From contig CAMPDV010000439.1 of NCBI GenBank assembly GCA_946699065.1, forward strand, positions 217,447 through 281,446: a stretch of DNA of 64,000 nt, written 5' to 3'. Positions 60,301-64,000 of the stretch are shown here, in pieces. The first letter of the stretch is position 1, and each line of letters begins with the position of its first letter. The position numbers and the translations under genes are program-made. This stretch comes from Loxodes magnus (Eukaryota > Ciliophora > Karyorelictea > Loxodida > Loxodidae). Under the pieces are notes generated by a model that ran no database searches, was not told the DNA's origin, and saw only the letters and a list, made by a program, of their open reading frames with translations.

Positions 60301-63300
60301 AACTGATTTTAAAATAAATAAAATTAAATTTAAGTAAAACTGATTTTAAAATGAATAAAATTAAATTTAAGTAAAACTGATTTTAAAATAAATAAAATTA
60401 AATTTAAGTAAAACTGATTTTAAAATAAATAAAATTAAATTTAAGTAAAACTGATTTTAAAATAAATAAAATTAAATTTAAGTAAAACTGATTTTAAAAT
60501 AAATAAAATTAAATTTAAGTAAAACTGATTTTAAAATAAATAAAATTAAATTTAAGTAAAACTGATTTTAAAATGAATAAAATTAAATTTAAGTAAAACT
60601 GATTTTAAAATGAATAAAATTAAATTTAAGTAAAACTGATTTTAAAATGAATAAAATTAAATTTAAGTAAAACTGATTTTAAAATAAATAAAATTAAATT
60701 TAAGTAAAACTGATTTTAAAATAAATAAAATTAAATTTAAGTAAAACTGATTTTAAAATGAATAAAATTAAATTTAAGTAAAACTGATTTTAAAATAAAT
60801 AAAATTAAATTTAAGTAAAACTGATTTTAAAATAAATAAAATTAAATTTAAGTAAAACTGATTTTAAAATAAATAAAATTAAATTTAAGTAAAACTGATT
60901 TTAAAATAAATAAAATTAAATTTAAGTAAAACTGATTTTAAAATAAATAAAATTAAATTTAAGTAAAACTGATTTTAAAATAAATAAAATTAAATTTAAG
61001 TAAAACTGATTTTAAAATGAATAAAATTAAATTTAAGTAAAACTGATTTTAAAATAAATAAAATTAAATTTAAGTAAAACTGATTTTAAAATAAATAAAA
61101 TTAAATTTAAGTAAAACTGATTTTAAATAAAAATAAAATTAAATTTAAGTAAAAATGAATAAAATTAAATTTAAGTAAAACTGATTTTAAAATATGAATA
61201 AAATTAAATTTAAGTAAAACTGATTTTAATATGAATAAAATTAAATTTAAGTAAAACTGATTTTAAAATAAATAAAATTAAATTTAAGTAAAACTGATTT
61301 TAAAATGAATAAAATTAAATTTAAGTAAAACTGATTTTAAAATAAATAAAATTTAAATTTAAGTAAAACTGATTTTAAAATAAATAAAATTAAATTTAAG
61401 TAAAACTGATTTTAAAATTAAATTTAAGTAAAACTGATTTTAAAATAAATTTAAGTAAAACTGATTTTAAATAAATAAAATTAAATTTAAGTAAAACTGA
61501 TTTTAAAATAAATAAAATTAAATTTAAGTAAAACTGATTTTAAAATAAATAAAATTAAATTTAAGTAAAACTGATTTTAAAATAAATAAAATTAAATTTA
61601 AGTAAAACTGATTTTAAAATAAATAAAATTAAATTTAAGTAAAACTGATTTTAAAATAAATAAAATTAAATTTAAGTAAAACTGATTTTAAAATGAATAA
61701 AATTAAATTTAAGTAAAACTGATTTTAAATTAAATAAAATTAAATTTAAGTAAAACTGATTTTAAAATAAATAAAATTAAATTTAAGTAAAACTGATTTT
61801 AATATGAATAAAATTAAATTTAAGTAAAACTGATTTTAATATGAATAAAATTAAATTTAAGTAAAACTGATTTTAAAATAAATAAAATTAAATTTAAGTA
61901 AAACTGATTTTAAAATAAATAAAATTAAATTTAAGTAAAACTGATTTTAAAATAAATAAAATTAAATTTAAGTAAAACTGATTTTAAAATAAATAAAATT
62001 AAATTTAAGTAAAACTGATTTTAAAATAAATAAAATTAAATTTAAGTAAAACTGATTTTAAAATAAATAAAATTAAATTTAAGTAAAACTGATTTTAAAA
62101 TAAATAAAATTAAATTTAAGTAAAACTGATTTTAAAATAAATAAAATTAAATTTAAGTAAAACTGATTTTAAAATAAATAAAATTAAATTTAAGTAAAAC
62201 TGATTTTAAAATAAATAAAATTAAATTTAAGTAAAACTGATTTTAAAATAAATAAAATTAAATTTAAGTAAAACTGATTTTAAAATAAATAAAATTAAAT
62301 TTAAGTAAAACTGATTTTAAAATGAATAAAATTAAATTTAAGTAAAACTGATTTTAAAATAAATAAAATTAAATTTAAGTAAAACTGATTTTAAAATGAA
62401 TAAAATTAAATTTAAGTAAAACTGATTTTAAAATGAATAAAATTAAATTTAAGTAAAACTGATTTTAAAATGAATAAAATTAAATTTAAGTAAAACTGAT
62501 TTTAAAATAAATAAAATTAAATTTAAGTAAAACTGATTTTAAAATGAATAAAATTAAATTTAAGTAAAACTGATTTTAAAATAAATAAAATTAAATTTAA
62601 GTAAAACTGATTTTAAAATAAATAAAATTAAATTTAAGTAAAACTGATTTTAAAATGAATAAAATTAAATTTAAGTAAAACTGATTTTAAAATGAATAAA
62701 ATTAAATTTAAGTAAAACTGATTTTAATATGAATAAAATTAAATTTAAGTAAAACTGATTTTAAAATGAATAAAATTAAATTTAAGTAAAACTGATTTTA
62801 AAATGAATAAAATTTAAATTAAGTAAAACTGATTTTAATATGAATAAAATTAAATTTAAGTAAAACTGATTTTAAAATAAATAAAATTAAATTTAAGTAA
62901 AACTGATTTTAAAATAAATAAAATTAAATTTAAGTAAAACTGATTTTAAAATAAATAAAATTAAATTTAAGTAAAACTGATTTTAAATGAATAAAATTAA
63001 ATTTAAGTAAAACTGATTTTAAAATAAATAAAATTAAATTTAAGTAAAACTGATTTTAAAATAAATAAAATTAAATTTAAGTAAAACTGATTTTAAAATG
63101 AATAAAATTAAATTTAAGTAAAACTGATTTTAAAATGAATAAAATTAAATTTAAGTAAAACTGATTTTAATATGAATAAAATTAAATTTAAGTAAAACTG
63201 ATTTTAATATGAATAAAATTAAATTTAAGTAAAACTGATTTTAAAATGAATAAAATTAAATTTAAGTAAAACTGATTTTAAAATGAATAAAATTAAATTT

Positions 63301-64000
63301 AAGTAAAACTGATTTTAATATGAATAAAATTAAATTTAAGTAAAACTGATTTTAAAATAAATAAAATTAAATTTAAGTAAAACTGATTTTAAGTAAAATA
63401 AATAAAATTAAATTTAAGTAAAACTGATGAATTTAAATTTAAGTAAAAATAAAAATTAAATTTAAGTAAAACTGATTTTAAAATAAATAAAATTAAATTT
63501 AAGTAAAACTGATTTTAAAATAAATAAAATTAAATTTAAGTAAAACTGATTTTAAAATGAATAAAATTAAATTTAAGTAAAACTGATTTTAAAATAAAAT
63601 AAATTAAATTTAAGTAAAACTGATTTTAAAATGAATAAAATTAAATTTAAGTAAAACTGATTTTAAAATAAATAAAATTAAATTTAAGTAAAACTGATTT
63701 TAAAATGAATAAAATTAAATTTAAGTAAAACTGATTTTAAATAAAATTAAATAAAATTAAATTTAAGTAAAACTGATTTTAAAATAAATAAAATTAAATT
63801 TAAGTAAAACTGATTTTAAAATAAATAAAATTAAATTTAAGTAAAACTGATTTTAATAAATAAAATTAAATTTAAGTAAAACTGATTTTAAAATAAATAA
63901 AATTAAATTTAAGTAAAACTGATTTTAAAATGAATAAAATTAAATTTAAGTAAAACTGATTTTAAAATAAATAAAATTAAATTTAAGTAAAACTGATTTT
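54386..64000. repeat. 37-bp satellite array, about 260 copies, open-ended
   Basis: More than 9.6 kb of head-to-tail 37-bp units, still continuing at the window end. The core AAATTTAAGTAAAACTGATT is almost invariant. The linker between TTTT and AATAAAATT varies among AAAATGAATAA, AAAATAAATAA and AATATGAATAA. Rare slips (deleted, doubled or scrambled units) occur near 54545, 54650, 55490, 56220, 56370, 57970, 58480, 59390, 61130, 61430 and 63400. The core contains the palindrome TTAAATTTAA. The low divergence points to recent homogenisation by unequal exchange or amplification. Its size and purity fit a heterochromatic or centromere-type satellite of the germline genome; this role is inference. 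Confidence 0.95.

Noticed and set aside
54386..64000. CRISPR-like array
   Set aside because: Units are contiguous with no unique spacers; it is a satellite.
1..64000. tRNA, rRNA and telomeric repeats
   Set aside because: No tRNA-like clover-leaf with conserved T-loop bases, no rRNA core sequences and no GGGGTT/CCCCAA tandem was seen by eye.

Overview
The window is very AT-rich eukaryotic DNA that only becomes legible with the ciliate code in which TAA and TAG mean Gln and TGA is the only stop. Read this way, open frames of 100-600 codons with recognisable folds appear (RING, right-handed beta-helix, NACHT with Walker A/B, protein kinases, CCHC knuckle, LINE endonuclease). Read with the standard code there is almost nothing. 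Very low G+C, Gln-rich coding, many decayed genes, transposon remnants and a large satellite array suggest an oligohymenophorean ciliate such as Tetrahymena. The DNA is probably germline (micronuclear) and eliminated or heterochromatic. The species and the MIC assignment are inference.

Layout. 1-3751: a partial coding remnant, a plus-strand membrane/coiled-coil remnant (728-1456), and a minus-strand beta-helix surface-protein pseudogene with an apparent signal peptide (1394-3751). 4144-5958: an intact RING-finger ORF that runs into a 32-34 bp GTAAGT-bearing minisatellite (5270-6560). 6560-14513: AT-rich, mostly featureless DNA with a few short duplications, ending in a strongly strand-skewed purine/pyrimidine tract. 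14514-17221: NACHT NTPase pseudogene with helical repeats before the NACHT domain (minus strand). 19020-20903: two plus-strand unrecognised ORFs. About 21070-38165: a 17-kb structure with two 4.0-kb inverted arms and a 9-kb interior holding several coding remnants. 38180-42130: an unrecognised membrane-protein ORF, a gag-like CCHC zinc-knuckle ORF and an unrecognised remnant. 43420-47015: Ser/Thr kinase pseudogene and two further minus-strand remnants. 47150-47440: a G+C-richer segment with strong stem potential. 48013-48781: frameshifted ORF followed by a GC hairpin. 49645-52254: 5' part of a non-LTR retrotransposon (zinc finger, ORF1-like region, APE-type endonuclease, no reverse transcriptase). 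54386-64000: about 260 copies of a 37-bp satellite running off the window.

The genes do not form a pathway. The common theme is decay: most families are recognisable and largely in frame but carry a few frameshifts and isolated TGA codons. Several of those TGAs sit exactly where the family has a conserved Trp. The RING ORF is the main exception, with 604 uninterrupted codons. This pattern fits a repeat-rich germline-limited domain collecting gene and transposon debris next to a satellite.
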